From the NCBI GenBank assembly GCA_002437305.1, contig DJOW01000016.1:3899-43745 (forward strand): DNA of 39,847 nucleotides. The letters are read 5' to 3'. Within the stretch, counting starts at the first letter, position 1. Every line of letters begins with the position of its first letter. The notes under the pieces were generated by a model that saw only the letters and a list, made by a program, of their open reading frames with translations, had not been told where the DNA came from and made no database searches. Source of the stretch: Bacteroidales bacterium UBA6428 (GTDB taxonomy: Bacteria; Bacteroidota; Bacteroidia; Bacteroidales; UBA932). This document shows positions 22,617-31,964 of this stretch, piece by piece. A program made the position numbers and the translations under genes.

Positions 22617-25031
22617 ATGAATCGTTATTTATTCTCTTTGCTCTGTTCGGCAGCTTTGTCTGTGGCCTATGCCCTGCCGGTTTGCGCGGAGGTTCTGTCT
22701 CTCAACGGGACTTGGAAACTGGATTACTGGCAGCAGAAACGGGATCCTGTGGTGTCCCCGGAAGGAATGCAGGGAGTTGAATTTGAGACTGTCACGGCTA
22801 AGGTTCCGGGAAATGTGGAACTGGATCTTCTGGCCGCGGGCCTTGTCGAGAATCCGGAAATAGGAAGCAACGTGTACCTTCTCAGGCCTTATGAAGGATG
22901 CCAGTGGCGGTACAGCAGAAATTTCATGTCTCCGGAGCGTTCCGAGGAAGACGATGTTGCCCTGCGTTTCGGAGGCATTGACTGCTACGCGGAGGTCTAC
23001 CTGAACGGAAAGCACGTGGGAAGCGCATCGAACATGCTGATAGACTATGAATATGACGTTACCGAGGCGTTGTCGGCTCCCGGGAAGGATAACCTTCTGG
23101 AAGTCTACATCAGATCTTCCGTCATCGAGGGACGTAAGCATGTTCCGCCTGTCATCAGCTACAATTTCGCGCAAGTGGAGTCGGTCTATTCCAGAAGGGC
23201 GCCGCACACCTATGGTTGGGACATAATGCCGAGGCTTGTGAGCGCTGGCTTGTGGAGGGATGTGACGCTGGAGGTGCGGCCACCTGTCCACATTGTGGAT
23301 GCCCATTGGTACACATGTGATGTAAATGTTGAGAATAAGACAGCCGCGGTCTATCTGGACTACACGATCACATTGCCTGTGAAGTATCAGGATGGAGCGA
23401 TGACCGCCGAGTTGTCCATCAGCAAGGACGGGGTGGACAAAGTAAGATGTTCCCGGAAGATTACATCCCACGCGGCGAGGGAAATGTTTTGGTTGGACAA
23501 TGTCGAGTTCTGGTGGCCAAGAGGTTACGGTGATCCGTCATTGTATGAGGCGACTGTGAGGATTCTGGATGAGAATGGCAGGGAAGTGGACGTGGACAGG
23601 AGGATGATAGGAGTCCGCACCGTTCGTCTTGACATGACGGCGACCAATTCCGAGAAAGTTCCCGGGCGTTTCGCTTTCATTGTGAACGGGGAGAAAGTGT
23701 ACATCCACGGCAGCAACTGGACACCGTTGGATGCTTTCCACAGCCGTGACCCTCAACATCTTGAGAAAACGTTCGCGATCGCTGTGGATCTGAACTGCAA
23801 CATGCTCAGGTGTTGGGGTGGCAATGTTTACGAGGACCATGCCTTCTTCGATCTGTGCGACAAAAACGGGATTCTTGTCTGGCAGGATTTCGCGATGGGC
23901 TGCACCCTCTATCCCCAGGATCCGGATTTCCAGAGAGCCATCGCCGAGGAAGTCCGCTCGGTGGTGATGAAGCTAAGGTCGCATCCGTCCTTGGCTTTGT
24001 GGGCCGGAAACAACGAGAACGACCAGACCCTGACTCTCGGAACCTTGAGGAATTTCAGGATGGATCCGAATGATGACGTCGTGTCCAGGGTGACGATCCC
24101 GGCCGTGCTTTACGAGTTCGATCCGACAAGGCCTTACCTGCCGTCATCCCCGTACTGGAGCGAGGAGCTTGTGGCCACGTCCTACAGCACCGAGAACATT
24201 CCCGAGGATCATCTTTGGGGACCGAGAGGCTATTACAAGGATCCTTTCTACACTGAGGCCAAATGTATTTTTGTCAGTGAGATAGGGTACCATGGAATGC
24301 CGGACAGAGAGAGTCTGGAGAAGATGTTCCCAGCGGAATCGGTTTATCCTTGGAGTGATGTGAAGAACAGGACATGGAATGAGGACTGGCTGACAAAATC
24401 CGTGAGAATATTCAAGGAGTGGGGCTATACTCCTGACAGAAACAATTTGATGATCAATCAGGTGCGCCTGCTGTTCGGTGATGTTCCGACCGATTTGGAT
24501 GAGTTTATATTCGCTTCCCAAAGCGTTCAGGCCGAGGCGATGAAGTATTTCATCGAGAAGTTCAGAGGCCATAAGTTCGAACCGAACACCGGCATGCTGT
24601 GGTGGAACATCAGGGATGGCTGGCCGTTGATTTCGGATGCTGTTGTGGATTGGTACAACAGCCCTAAGATGGCCTATTGGTTCATCCGCAACGCCCAGAC
24701 TGATGTGTGCGCGCTGATGAACGACGCCGTGGGCGGAGGCTATCCGCTGGTTGTCGCCAACGACACCAGGGAACCGGCCGGCGGAACAGTGTCTGTGACG
24801 GATGTCAAGACCGGAGCGATTGTGTTCAAGGGCGGGTATGAAGTTGAGGCCAACGGGAAAACCGTCGTGGCCATGATTCCGGAAAGGCAAGGCCAAGGAA
24901 TATTCAAGATCTCCTACACCGGACGAGGCGGGGAGAAGCTGGAGAACCACTATCTCTACGGCAAGGCTCCTTATGATCTGAAGGAGTACCGTAAACTGCT
25001 GAAAAAGACTAAAATGATCAATGTGAAATAA
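22617..25031 (+). CDS. GH2 glycoside hydrolase, beta-mannosidase-like, secreted
   Basis: Retaining exo-glycosidase. MNRYLFSLLCSAALSVAYAL is a signal peptide, so I start at ATG 22617 rather than the in-frame TTG at 22608. The product has 804 residues. GH2 order: galactose-binding-like N-terminal domain (LNGTWKLDYW, about 29-38), Ig-like domain, then TIM barrel. The acid/base is Glu467 in LWAGNNEN and the nucleophile Glu555 in FVSEIGYHG. These spacings, plus HTYGWDIMPR and GSNWTPLDAF, resemble beta-mannosidases of the BtMan2A type more than beta-galactosidases. It probably works with the two GH36 enzymes on a mixed mannose/galactose-containing glycan. Beta-glucuronidase is unlikely from the active-site context. 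Confidence 0.85.
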   Translation: MNRYLFSLLCSAALSVAYALPVCAEVLSLNGTWKLDYWQQKRDPVVSPEGMQGVEFETVTAKVPGNVELDLLAAGLVENPEIGSNVYLLRPYEGCQWRYSRNFMSPERSEEDDVALRFGGIDCYAEVYLNGKHVGSASNMLIDYEYDVTEALSAPGKDNLLEVYIRSSVIEGRKHVPPVISYNFAQVESVYSRRAPHTYGWDIMPRLVSAGLWRDVTLEVRPPVHIVDAHWYTCDVNVENKTAAVYLDYTITLPVKYQDGAMTAELSISKDGVDKVRCSRKITSHAAREMFWLDNVEFWWPRGYGDPSLYEATVRILDENGREVDVDRRMIGVRTVRLDMTATNSEKVPGRFAFIVNGEKVYIHGSNWTPLDAFHSRDPQHLEKTFAIAVDLNCNMLRCWGGNVYEDHAFFDLCDKNGILVWQDFAMGCTLYPQDPDFQRAIAEEVRSVVMKLRSHPSLALWAGNNENDQTLTLGTLRNFRMDPNDDVVSRVTIPAVLYEFDPTRPYLPSSPYWSEELVATSYSTENIPEDHLWGPRGYYKDPFYTEAKCIFVSEIGYHGMPDRESLEKMFPAESVYPWSDVKNRTWNEDWLTKSVRIFKEWGYTPDRNNLMINQVRLLFGDVPTDLDEFIFASQSVQAEAMKYFIEKFRGHKFEPNTGMLWWNIRDGWPLISDAVVDWYNSPKMAYWFIRNAQTDVCALMNDAVGGGYPLVVANDTREPAGGTVSVTDVKTGAIVFKGGYEVEANGKTVVAMIPERQGQGIFKISYTGRGGEKLENHYLYGKAPYDLKEYRKLLKKTKMINVK

Positions 25032-25045
25032 GTTGAGTCGAAGAT

Positions 25046-26017
25046 ATGGACAAAAGATTATTGCTTGGAGTGGACATCGGCGGGACGAAATGCGCCGTCA
25101 CTCTGGGGTTGTCGGAAGGTGATGACATTGTAATAAAGGACAAGTCGGAGTTCTTGACCACGGATGCTGACGGCACCATAGTGAAGATCAAGACCGCTGT
25201 CCGGGATGTCCTTGACCGAAATTCTCTCAATGACGAGGATATTCAGGCGATAGGCATAAGCTGCGGTGGCCCGTTGGATAGTTCCAAGGGTGTCATAATG
25301 TCTCCTCCCAACCTGCCCGGGTGGGATGATATTCCGATTGTAGGAATATTATCGGAAGAGTTCGGTGTGCCGGCCGCCGTGCACAATGACGCCAACGCCT
25401 GTGCCTTGGCGGAGTGGAAGTTCGGAGCCGGAAAAGACACGAGGAACATGGTGTTCATGACTTTCGGAACCGGGCTTGGCGCCGGATTGATTCTTGACGG
25501 AAAGCTCTACACAGGCACTAATGACAACGCCGGAGAGCTTGGACACATCCGCCTGGAGGATTATGGCCCCGTAGGTTATGGCAAGGCCGGCTCCTTTGAG
25601 GGTTTCTGCAGCGGAGGAGGAATCCGTCAGCTGGCTCAATCGCTTGCCGGCGAACGTCTTCAGATGGGCTGCAAGGTTCCGTGGTGTCCGGATGGAGACC
25701 TGACCAAAATCACGGCCAAGGTTGTGGCCGACGCCATGAGGGATGGGGATCCTCTGGCACGTAGGATCTATGAAATCTCAGCAAGGCATCTTGGAGCCGG
25801 GCTTTCCATTGTTGTGGACATCCTCAACCCTGAGCTGATAGTGATCGGGAGCATATACTCAAGAAACGAGGACATGATGAAGCCGATAGTGGATGAGATT
25901 CTTTCACGGGAGGCTCTTCCTCTGTCCAACAAGGTCTGCAAGGTCGTGCCGGCGGCTCTCGGGGAGGCGATCGGTGATTACGCCGCGCTTTCCGTGGCCG
26001 CTGATATTCAAAAATGA
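25046..26017 (+). CDS. ROK-family sugar kinase without the zinc-cysteine motif
   Basis: 323-residue cytosolic kinase. LGVDIGGTKCAVTL (8-21) binds phosphate, HNDANACALAEW carries the catalytic Asp, FMTFGTGLGAGLILDG is the second phosphate loop, and ELGHIRL keeps the conserved His. Where most ROK proteins have CxCGxxGCxE this one has GPVGYGKAGSFEGFCSG, so the structural zinc site is lost or replaced; other ROK members share this variant. It lies 14 nt after the GH2 gene and 7 nt before gmhA. Substrate could be the imported hexose, or, given its neighbour, a heptose. Confidence 0.85.
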   Translation: MDKRLLLGVDIGGTKCAVTLGLSEGDDIVIKDKSEFLTTDADGTIVKIKTAVRDVLDRNSLNDEDIQAIGISCGGPLDSSKGVIMSPPNLPGWDDIPIVGILSEEFGVPAAVHNDANACALAEWKFGAGKDTRNMVFMTFGTGLGAGLILDGKLYTGTNDNAGELGHIRLEDYGPVGYGKAGSFEGFCSGGGIRQLAQSLAGERLQMGCKVPWCPDGDLTKITAKVVADAMRDGDPLARRIYEISARHLGAGLSIVVDILNPELIVIGSIYSRNEDMMKPIVDEILSREALPLSNKVCKVVPAALGEAIGDYAALSVAADIQK

Positions 26018-26024
26018 CGGGAAT

Positions 26025-26603
26025 ATGACAAAAGAAATCATAGCGCATAGCCTCTCCGAGGCTTTGGATGAGTTGAACACGTTTCTTGCCGATCCCCGGA
26101 CCGTGCCTGCGATCGGACGATGTGTGGATGTGCTGGCCGAGTCGCTGTCATCCGGAGGCAAGGTGATGAGCTGCGGCAACGGCGGGTCATTGTGTGACGC
26201 GACGCATTTCGCGGAAGAATTGACAGGGCGGTTCCGGAACGGCAGAAGACCGTTGCCGGCCATGTCGATCAACGATCCGGCCTATTTTACCTGTGTCGGC
26301 AACGATTTTTCATTCAATGAGATATTCCAAAGGTGGGTCGAGGCGTTCGGCAATCCGGGTGATGTGCTTCTCGCGATCAGCACAAGCGGGACGTCCGGCA
26401 ACGTGCTCAAGGCCGCCGAGGCCGCGAGGAAGATCGGGATGAAGGTGATAGCGTTGACTTCCGTGAAGGGGAAGCCTTTGGCGGATGCCGCGGATGTGGC
26501 CGTCCAAGCTCCTGACGCTCCGCATTCGGACAGAATCCAGGAGATCCATATCAAGGTGATCCACATCATGATAGAGGCTTTGGAAAAGAAAATGGGATTG
26601 TAG
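26025..26603 (+). CDS. gmhA: Phosphoheptose isomerase (SIS domain, GmhA)
   Basis: Interconverts sedoheptulose 7-phosphate and D-glycero-D-manno-heptose 7-phosphate; cytosolic zinc enzyme. At 192 residues it equals the E. coli protein in length, and the key residues fall at the same numbers: His61 and Glu65 in THFAEELTGRF, Gln172 and His180 in DRIQEIHIKVIH. SCGNGGSLCDA (49-59) and AISTSGTSGNVLKA (about 117-130) are the sugar-phosphate-binding loops. I start at ATG 26025, 7 nt after the ROK gene, not at upstream in-frame codons inside that gene. Placement in a glycan-degradation operon is odd: usually gmhA belongs to LPS heptose synthesis. It may be the cell's only copy, or a catabolic one. Confidence 0.9.
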   Translation: MTKEIIAHSLSEALDELNTFLADPRTVPAIGRCVDVLAESLSSGGKVMSCGNGGSLCDATHFAEELTGRFRNGRRPLPAMSINDPAYFTCVGNDFSFNEIFQRWVEAFGNPGDVLLAISTSGTSGNVLKAAEAARKIGMKVIALTSVKGKPLADAADVAVQAPDAPHSDRIQEIHIKVIHIMIEALEKKMGL

Positions 26604-26604
26604 C

Positions 26605-28686
26605 ATGAGACGTTCGGTATATCTTGCAAGTTTGTTCGTGGCTGTCCTGATGTCGGTTCTCTCCGCTGTGCCAGCCTCTTCCAAGGCTGTTGTGAACATG
26701 CCGGGGGACAAGATGAAGGTCTCTTCCTGGATTGATGCCCGTTTCTCTAAAGGGTCGGCGCTTCCGTTCTCGTTCAAACTGGACGGAGTCCCTTCATCGA
26801 AATTTCTTGGAGGTTGGAAAAGAACACGTGAGGTCTTGACGCCGGCTGATCCGTCCGCTGTGTCCTTGCGTTACACATGGAACGGTTCCAAGGCTGGCCT
26901 GTCTGTTGTCTGTGAGGTCACAGGCTACCCGGAAAGCAACGTTGTCGAGTGGGTCGTGCGTTTCAGGAACACTTCCGGACAGAATTCCGGACAACTTTCT
27001 GATGTGAAGGTAGCGGACATGAGGATGTCCTTCCCGTCGTCCGGTCCGGTGGATGTCCATTACGCGGAGGGCAACAAAATCTCAAGGGCGGATTACGCTC
27101 CGAGGACCATGGCTTTGGGAGAAGGGGAGAATATTCATTTTGAACCTTCCGGAGGCCGGTCCTCAAGCGAGGCGTTTCCGTTCTACAACATCGAGTCGAA
27201 GGCCAGCGGCCAAGGCGTTATGATGGCGATCGGTTGGACAGGAACCTGGTTCTCTGATTTCAACATGGCCGGACAGCGATCGTTGGATGTCTCGGCCGGG
27301 TTGGTGAACTTTGATCTGTACCTCAGGCCGGGAGAGGAGATCCGTGTCCCGTCAGTGGCGTTCCTCTTCTGGAGCGGAAAGCGGATGGACGGTCACAACA
27401 GATTCCGTCGTTTCCTGCTTGATCATCGTTATCGTAAAACACAAGGCAAGCAAGTCCGGAACTACCTGAGCAGTGGCTTCAATTACCGTGACCCGCAACC
27501 TTTCGGAGAATATTCGTGCATTACATCGGAATGGGCGATCGCGATGATTCATCGCTATCGGCAGTTTGGGCTGGTTCCGGACATTTTTTGGTTGGATGCA
27601 GGGTGGCACACCGGCGCGTCTGACTACCAGCATGGCCAGAATTGGGCTTCGACCACCGGTAACTGGACCGTGGACGCCAAGCGATTCCCACAAGGAATGA
27701 AACCGGTTTCCGATGCCGCGCATTCCGTCGGAGCGAAGTTCATGCTGTGGTTCGAGCCGGAAAGGGTTGTGAAAGGCACCCAATGGGCGGTCGAGCATAA
27801 GGATTGGATGCTTGACTGTCCTCAGCCGGAAGGCTCGGAACAGTCCGGATGGCTGCTGTTCGACCTTGGCAACGATGAGGCCTGCGATTGGCTTTGCAAG
27901 TATTACGGAGACCTGATGGAGGAAAACGGAGTCGATTGGTACAGGCAGGATTGCAACATCCAGCCTGCCCCGTACTGGGCTTTCAACGATGAGCCTGGCA
28001 GAAAGGGCATGAAAGAGATCCGGCACATTGAGAATCTGTACAGGTTCTGGGACTATCTTCTTGACAGGTTCCCTGAAATGGTCATAGACAACTGTGCTTC
28101 CGGAGGAAAACGCTTGGATTGGGAGACTGTCAGCAGAAGCGTTCCTCTGTGGAGAAGCGACTACTATCACTATGATGATCCGGATGGATACCAATGCCAC
28201 ACCTACGGTCTGAACTATTTCCTTCCTGTCCATGGCACGGGAATATTGCTGCCTGACAAATACTCGTTCCGTTCGAGTCTCTCATCCACGCTCATCTACA
28301 ACTGGAAGATCACCGAGAAGGGCGTGTCGGTCATCGAGATGCAGGAGCGGCTTGCGGAGTACCGAAGTATCCGTGACTATTATTTCGAGGATTACTATCC
28401 TTTGACAGGAGACGGTGATCTTACAGGACACGATGTCTGGTTGGCATACCAGATGCACAAGCCATCCGATGGATCCGGGATAGTCGTGGCGTTCAGAAGG
28501 GAGGAGTCGGCTGTTGACCACTGCATCGTTCATCTTGAGGGACTGTCACCGGACAAACATTATAGATTGACGGATAGTGACGCTGGCGATTATGTCGTCA
28601 GGACAGGAAAAGAGCTGTCGGACGGCCTGCGTCTTGAACTTTCCGATCCTAAAAGTTCTCTTCTTATCAAATACACTGAACAATGA
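26605..28686 (+). CDS. GH36-like alpha-galactosidase, secreted, copy 1
   Basis: 693-residue clan GH-D hydrolase with signal peptide (MRRSVYLASLFVAVLMSVLS). A beta-supersandwich N-terminal domain (about 40-270) precedes the TIM barrel. FWLDAGWH (328-335), LWFEPERV (381-388) and WYRQDCN, with nucleophile candidate Asp449, are followed by DNCASGGKRLDWE and WRSDYY with acid/base candidate Asp519. The overall pattern is GH36 (alpha-galactosidase or alpha-N-acetylgalactosaminidase), though with RQD in place of the usual KWD. One nucleotide separates it from gmhA and its last 4 nt overlap the next GH36 gene. Confidence 0.85.
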   Translation: MRRSVYLASLFVAVLMSVLSAVPASSKAVVNMPGDKMKVSSWIDARFSKGSALPFSFKLDGVPSSKFLGGWKRTREVLTPADPSAVSLRYTWNGSKAGLSVVCEVTGYPESNVVEWVVRFRNTSGQNSGQLSDVKVADMRMSFPSSGPVDVHYAEGNKISRADYAPRTMALGEGENIHFEPSGGRSSSEAFPFYNIESKASGQGVMMAIGWTGTWFSDFNMAGQRSLDVSAGLVNFDLYLRPGEEIRVPSVAFLFWSGKRMDGHNRFRRFLLDHRYRKTQGKQVRNYLSSGFNYRDPQPFGEYSCITSEWAIAMIHRYRQFGLVPDIFWLDAGWHTGASDYQHGQNWASTTGNWTVDAKRFPQGMKPVSDAAHSVGAKFMLWFEPERVVKGTQWAVEHKDWMLDCPQPEGSEQSGWLLFDLGNDEACDWLCKYYGDLMEENGVDWYRQDCNIQPAPYWAFNDEPGRKGMKEIRHIENLYRFWDYLLDRFPEMVIDNCASGGKRLDWETVSRSVPLWRSDYYHYDDPDGYQCHTYGLNYFLPVHGTGILLPDKYSFRSSLSSTLIYNWKITEKGVSVIEMQERLAEYRSIRDYYFEDYYPLTGDGDLTGHDVWLAYQMHKPSDGSGIVVAFRREESAVDHCIVHLEGLSPDKHYRLTDSDAGDYVVRTGKELSDGLRLELSDPKSSLLIKYTEQ

Positions 28687-30758
28687 AAAGAATATTGACA
28701 GCGGTCACTCTTGCCATCCTTGGCTGCGGAGTGATCATGGCCAGGACATCCATGAATATGTCTTCCAAGGATCAATCCTGCGAGAAATGGATTGACAAAC
28801 ATTTCTCAAAAGGCGCGATTCCTCCGTTTTCCTTCCGCTATGACGGGGTGTCCTCTGATCTATTCTTGAAAAAGTGGGCATTCTCCAAGACGTCATTGAC
28901 AATCTCCCCGGAAGGAGAGAGGCAAAGGTCTTTCTGTTGGACGGACAAAAAATCCGGACTCAGAGTCGAGTGCAGGGTCAAGACTTTCACCGACTTCAAC
29001 GCGATGGAATGGACACTGTATTTCAAGAATATGTCTTCGGGAAACTCAGGACGGATTTCTGATGTGAAGGCCGCGGATATTGATTTGAAATCAGACAAGG
29101 AAGGAGACTGGACGCTTTTCCATGCTCGGGGCAGCGATGCGGGAAAACATGACTTTATGGCCCAGACAAAGGAATATTCAGTCGGGGATTCCTTGGTCAT
29201 GGTCCCTCATTTAGGCCGCTCGTCCTCTGTCGCCTTTCCGTATTTCAATGCCAAGACCCCTGCCGGTGGGATGGTCTTCGCCATCGGATGGACCGGCTCC
29301 TGGAAGGCTGAGGTCATCCGTCCGTCCGGGGATCGCTTCAACGTCTCTACCGGACTTAAGAATCTGAACACCTATCTGCTTCCAGGCGAGGAAATCCGTA
29401 CTCCGCTGACCGCGATGATCCCGTGGCAGGGAGAGGACAGGATGGACGGGCAGAACATCCTTCGTCAGTTCATCATGAAACACCATTACCCGACTGCCGG
29501 CGGCCAGCCGGTGGTGCCTCCGATCTGCAGCGGCTTCAACTATGGTGACCCCTATCCTTGCAATGAATATACTTGCTTGACGTCCGAGTACGCAAAGGCG
29601 CTCATCCACCGCTACGAGGAGTTCAATCTTCTGCCTGAAGTCTTTTGGCTTGACGCCGGATGGTACGAGAAGGCGGCGGACTGGCGTGACGGTTACAACT
29701 GGGCCAACGCTGTCGGCAACTGGAAGGTTGACACGAACAGGTTCCCGGCCGGCCTTGGAGAGATCGCTGACGCGGCTCATGAGGTCGGATGCCGGTTCAT
29801 GGTCTGGTTTGAGCCGGAGAGAGCCATCAAGGACTCTTACTGGGCCTATGAGCATCCTGAGTACATGCTTCTGGCCGGAGGCGGAAAGCCGGTCCCTCAC
29901 GCCATTGACCGGAAAACCCAGGATTCCTTTCTTGTGAATCTGGGTGACGAGAAGGCCAACAAGTGGCTGAGGGAGAATGTCGCCAAATTGATTCGTGACA
30001 ACAGGATTGACCATTATCGCCAGGACTACAACATCGATCCGGAATGGTTCTGGTACAGCAATGATGAGCCTGGACGTCATGGAATCTGTGAGATCAAGTA
30101 CATCACCGGGCTCTATAAGTTTTGGGATTATCTCCGTTCCGAGTTTCCGGACCTTTACATCGACAATTGCGCCGGAGGCGGAAGGCGGCTCGATCTGGAG
30201 GCGACTTCCAGAAGCATCCCTCTTTGGAGGACAGACTATAACTACGGTGAACCGATCGGCTATCAGTGTCATACTTATGGCCTTGGCCAATGGCTTCCTG
30301 TAAGCGGCACTTGTCTGGCCAAGTCAGATGCCTTCTCCACACGTTCGAGTTACGGAGCCGCCATCACTTTCAACTGGAAGATCACGTCCGCGGACTTCAA
30401 CATCCTTGAGATGCAGAAACGCCTTGCGGAGTTCCACGACATCAGGCCTTATTTCCTTGAGGATTTCTATCCGCTCACTGGTTACGGCGACACCACTTCG
30501 GACGAGATCTGGCTGGCGTACCAGCTTGACCGAAAGTCTGACCGCTCGGGACGCATCGTGGCTTTCAGACGGTCGCAATGTCCTCGGGACAAGATTGTTG
30601 TCAAGTTAAGGGGGCTGGATCCATCCAAGGTCTATGTGCTGGAGGATCAAGACACAATGGATCGTGTCGAGAGGACGGGTGCGGAATTGGCCGCAGGATT
30701 TGGGTTGACACTCAAGGATGCGGGATCGTCCCTGTGTCTCAAGTATAAGGCAAAGTAG
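28683..30758 (+). CDS. GH36-like alpha-galactosidase, secreted, copy 2
   Basis: 691-residue tandem paralogue of the previous gene, overlapping it by ATGA. Signal peptide MKRILTAVTLAILGCGVIMA. The same architecture is kept: FWLDAGWYEK (321-330), VWFEPERAI, nucleophile candidate Asp448 in HYRQDYN, DNCAGGGRRLDLE, and acid/base candidate Asp518 in WRTDYN. Differences cluster in the loop after the FEPER motif (LLAGGGKPVPHAIDRK versus a different stretch in copy 1), near the substrate entrance. The two enzymes therefore probably have different linkage or aglycone preference rather than being redundant. Confidence 0.85.
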   Translation: MKRILTAVTLAILGCGVIMARTSMNMSSKDQSCEKWIDKHFSKGAIPPFSFRYDGVSSDLFLKKWAFSKTSLTISPEGERQRSFCWTDKKSGLRVECRVKTFTDFNAMEWTLYFKNMSSGNSGRISDVKAADIDLKSDKEGDWTLFHARGSDAGKHDFMAQTKEYSVGDSLVMVPHLGRSSSVAFPYFNAKTPAGGMVFAIGWTGSWKAEVIRPSGDRFNVSTGLKNLNTYLLPGEEIRTPLTAMIPWQGEDRMDGQNILRQFIMKHHYPTAGGQPVVPPICSGFNYGDPYPCNEYTCLTSEYAKALIHRYEEFNLLPEVFWLDAGWYEKAADWRDGYNWANAVGNWKVDTNRFPAGLGEIADAAHEVGCRFMVWFEPERAIKDSYWAYEHPEYMLLAGGGKPVPHAIDRKTQDSFLVNLGDEKANKWLRENVAKLIRDNRIDHYRQDYNIDPEWFWYSNDEPGRHGICEIKYITGLYKFWDYLRSEFPDLYIDNCAGGGRRLDLEATSRSIPLWRTDYNYGEPIGYQCHTYGLGQWLPVSGTCLAKSDAFSTRSSYGAAITFNWKITSADFNILEMQKRLAEFHDIRPYFLEDFYPLTGYGDTTSDEIWLAYQLDRKSDRSGRIVAFRRSQCPRDKIVVKLRGLDPSKVYVLEDQDTMDRVERTGAELAAGFGLTLKDAGSSLCLKYKAK

Positions 30759-30769
30759 CATATTCCTTT

Positions 30770-31924
30770 ATGAGGTTCAGGATTGTTGTAGCTGTTTTGG
30801 CTCTGACATCGTTTTTTCAGGCGTTCTCCCATGCTGATGTCCGTGCGGACATTTCCCCCGGCGTGGGAGAGAGCCGTGATTCTGTCATGCCGTTGACTTT
30901 CTTTCAATTGAACATTTGGGAAGGACTAGGAAACATTGACAATGGCCAGGATGTCCTCAATGATCAATTGCTGTCCTTGATGCCGGATGTCGCCTCGTTC
31001 TGCGAGTTTCCGTCCAAAGGCGACGAGGCGGTAAAGGAGGCCTCGGCTGAGTATATTCTAGGACAGGCAACAGATTACATTTTTGAGAAAACCGGAGTCC
31101 GCTACTACAAGACCAGCATGACCGGCAGCGGCACAAGAGGAATCCTGACGCGATTCCCCATAGTCGAGGGCGCCTCGCCTGTGGCTTCGTCAAAAGGGAC
31201 TGATCCCCAGCCTTGGTTCTACCGGACTGTGATTGATTTTCACGGGCAGGAAATCGCGATCTATTCCTCTCATTCTGTCCATTACTACTATGCGTGTTAT
31301 CTTCCCAGAGGCTATGGAGATGGAGCCGAACCTTATGGTTGGCGTAAATTGAAGGACGGGCCGATCACGGATTCGGAGACGATCGTCGAAAGGGATGTCC
31401 TTGGGGACAGGATTCAAATGGCGGTTGATCTGGTGGGCGATGTGAGGAAGCAGGCGGAGAAAGGGCGGATCTGCATCTTCGCGGGTGATCTCAACCAGCC
31501 TTCACATCTGGACTGGACGGAGGAAACCAAGACGCACTGGGGACACAATGGCGCGGTCGTTCCGTGGAGCGTTTCATCTTTTCTGCTCTCGCACGGTTTT
31601 CATGATGCCTACAGGGTGGTCTATCCGGATCCATTGAAGAATCCCGGATTCACTTGGCCGGTTTATAACAAAGACGCCAGGAAAAGCACGGCCTGGGCTC
31701 CCGAGGCCGATGAGCGTGACAGGATAGATTTTGTGTATTATTATGGCGATGCCCGCATCACAGTCAGTAAAGCCCGGCTTGTCGGCCCCGACATGACCAT
31801 TGAATATGGCAACCCTGCCCGCGATCCTCTTTCCCAAGGTGAACTTCTCCTCCCCGCAAATGACATCTGGTGCAGCGACCACCGAGGCCTTCTGGTAACT
31901 TTCTCCATATGCGCCGCTCAATGA
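30770..31924 (+). CDS. Secreted endonuclease/exonuclease/phosphatase-family protein
   Basis: 384 residues with N-terminal signal (MRFRIVVAVLALTSFFQAFS). The EEP fold metal and catalytic residues are present: Asn48 in FFQLNIW, Glu79 in FCEFPS, Asp240/Asn242 in FAGDLNQPSH, Asp320 in DRIDFVYY, and the final Asp370-His371 in CSDHRGL. Family members hydrolyse nucleic acids, inositol phosphates or sphingomyelin. In a glycan operon a periplasmic phosphodiesterase or phosphatase that strips phosphate from the sugar chain is attractive. It is the last gene of the operon, 11 nt after GH36 copy 2, with the tandem array starting 40 nt after its stop codon. Confidence 0.82.
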   Translation: MRFRIVVAVLALTSFFQAFSHADVRADISPGVGESRDSVMPLTFFQLNIWEGLGNIDNGQDVLNDQLLSLMPDVASFCEFPSKGDEAVKEASAEYILGQATDYIFEKTGVRYYKTSMTGSGTRGILTRFPIVEGASPVASSKGTDPQPWFYRTVIDFHGQEIAIYSSHSVHYYYACYLPRGYGDGAEPYGWRKLKDGPITDSETIVERDVLGDRIQMAVDLVGDVRKQAEKGRICIFAGDLNQPSHLDWTEETKTHWGHNGAVVPWSVSSFLLSHGFHDAYRVVYPDPLKNPGFTWPVYNKDARKSTAWAPEADERDRIDFVYYYGDARITVSKARLVGPDMTIEYGNPARDPLSQGELLLPANDIWCSDHRGLLVTFSICAAQ

Positions 31925-31964
31925 ATATTAATTCTCCGCGCCACTGAGCCTTGGCTATCCCGCT

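Noticed and set aside
25893..26024. Upstream in-frame extension of gmhA
   Set aside because: Lies inside the ROK kinase gene; the ATG at 26025 gives exactly the family length and residue numbering.
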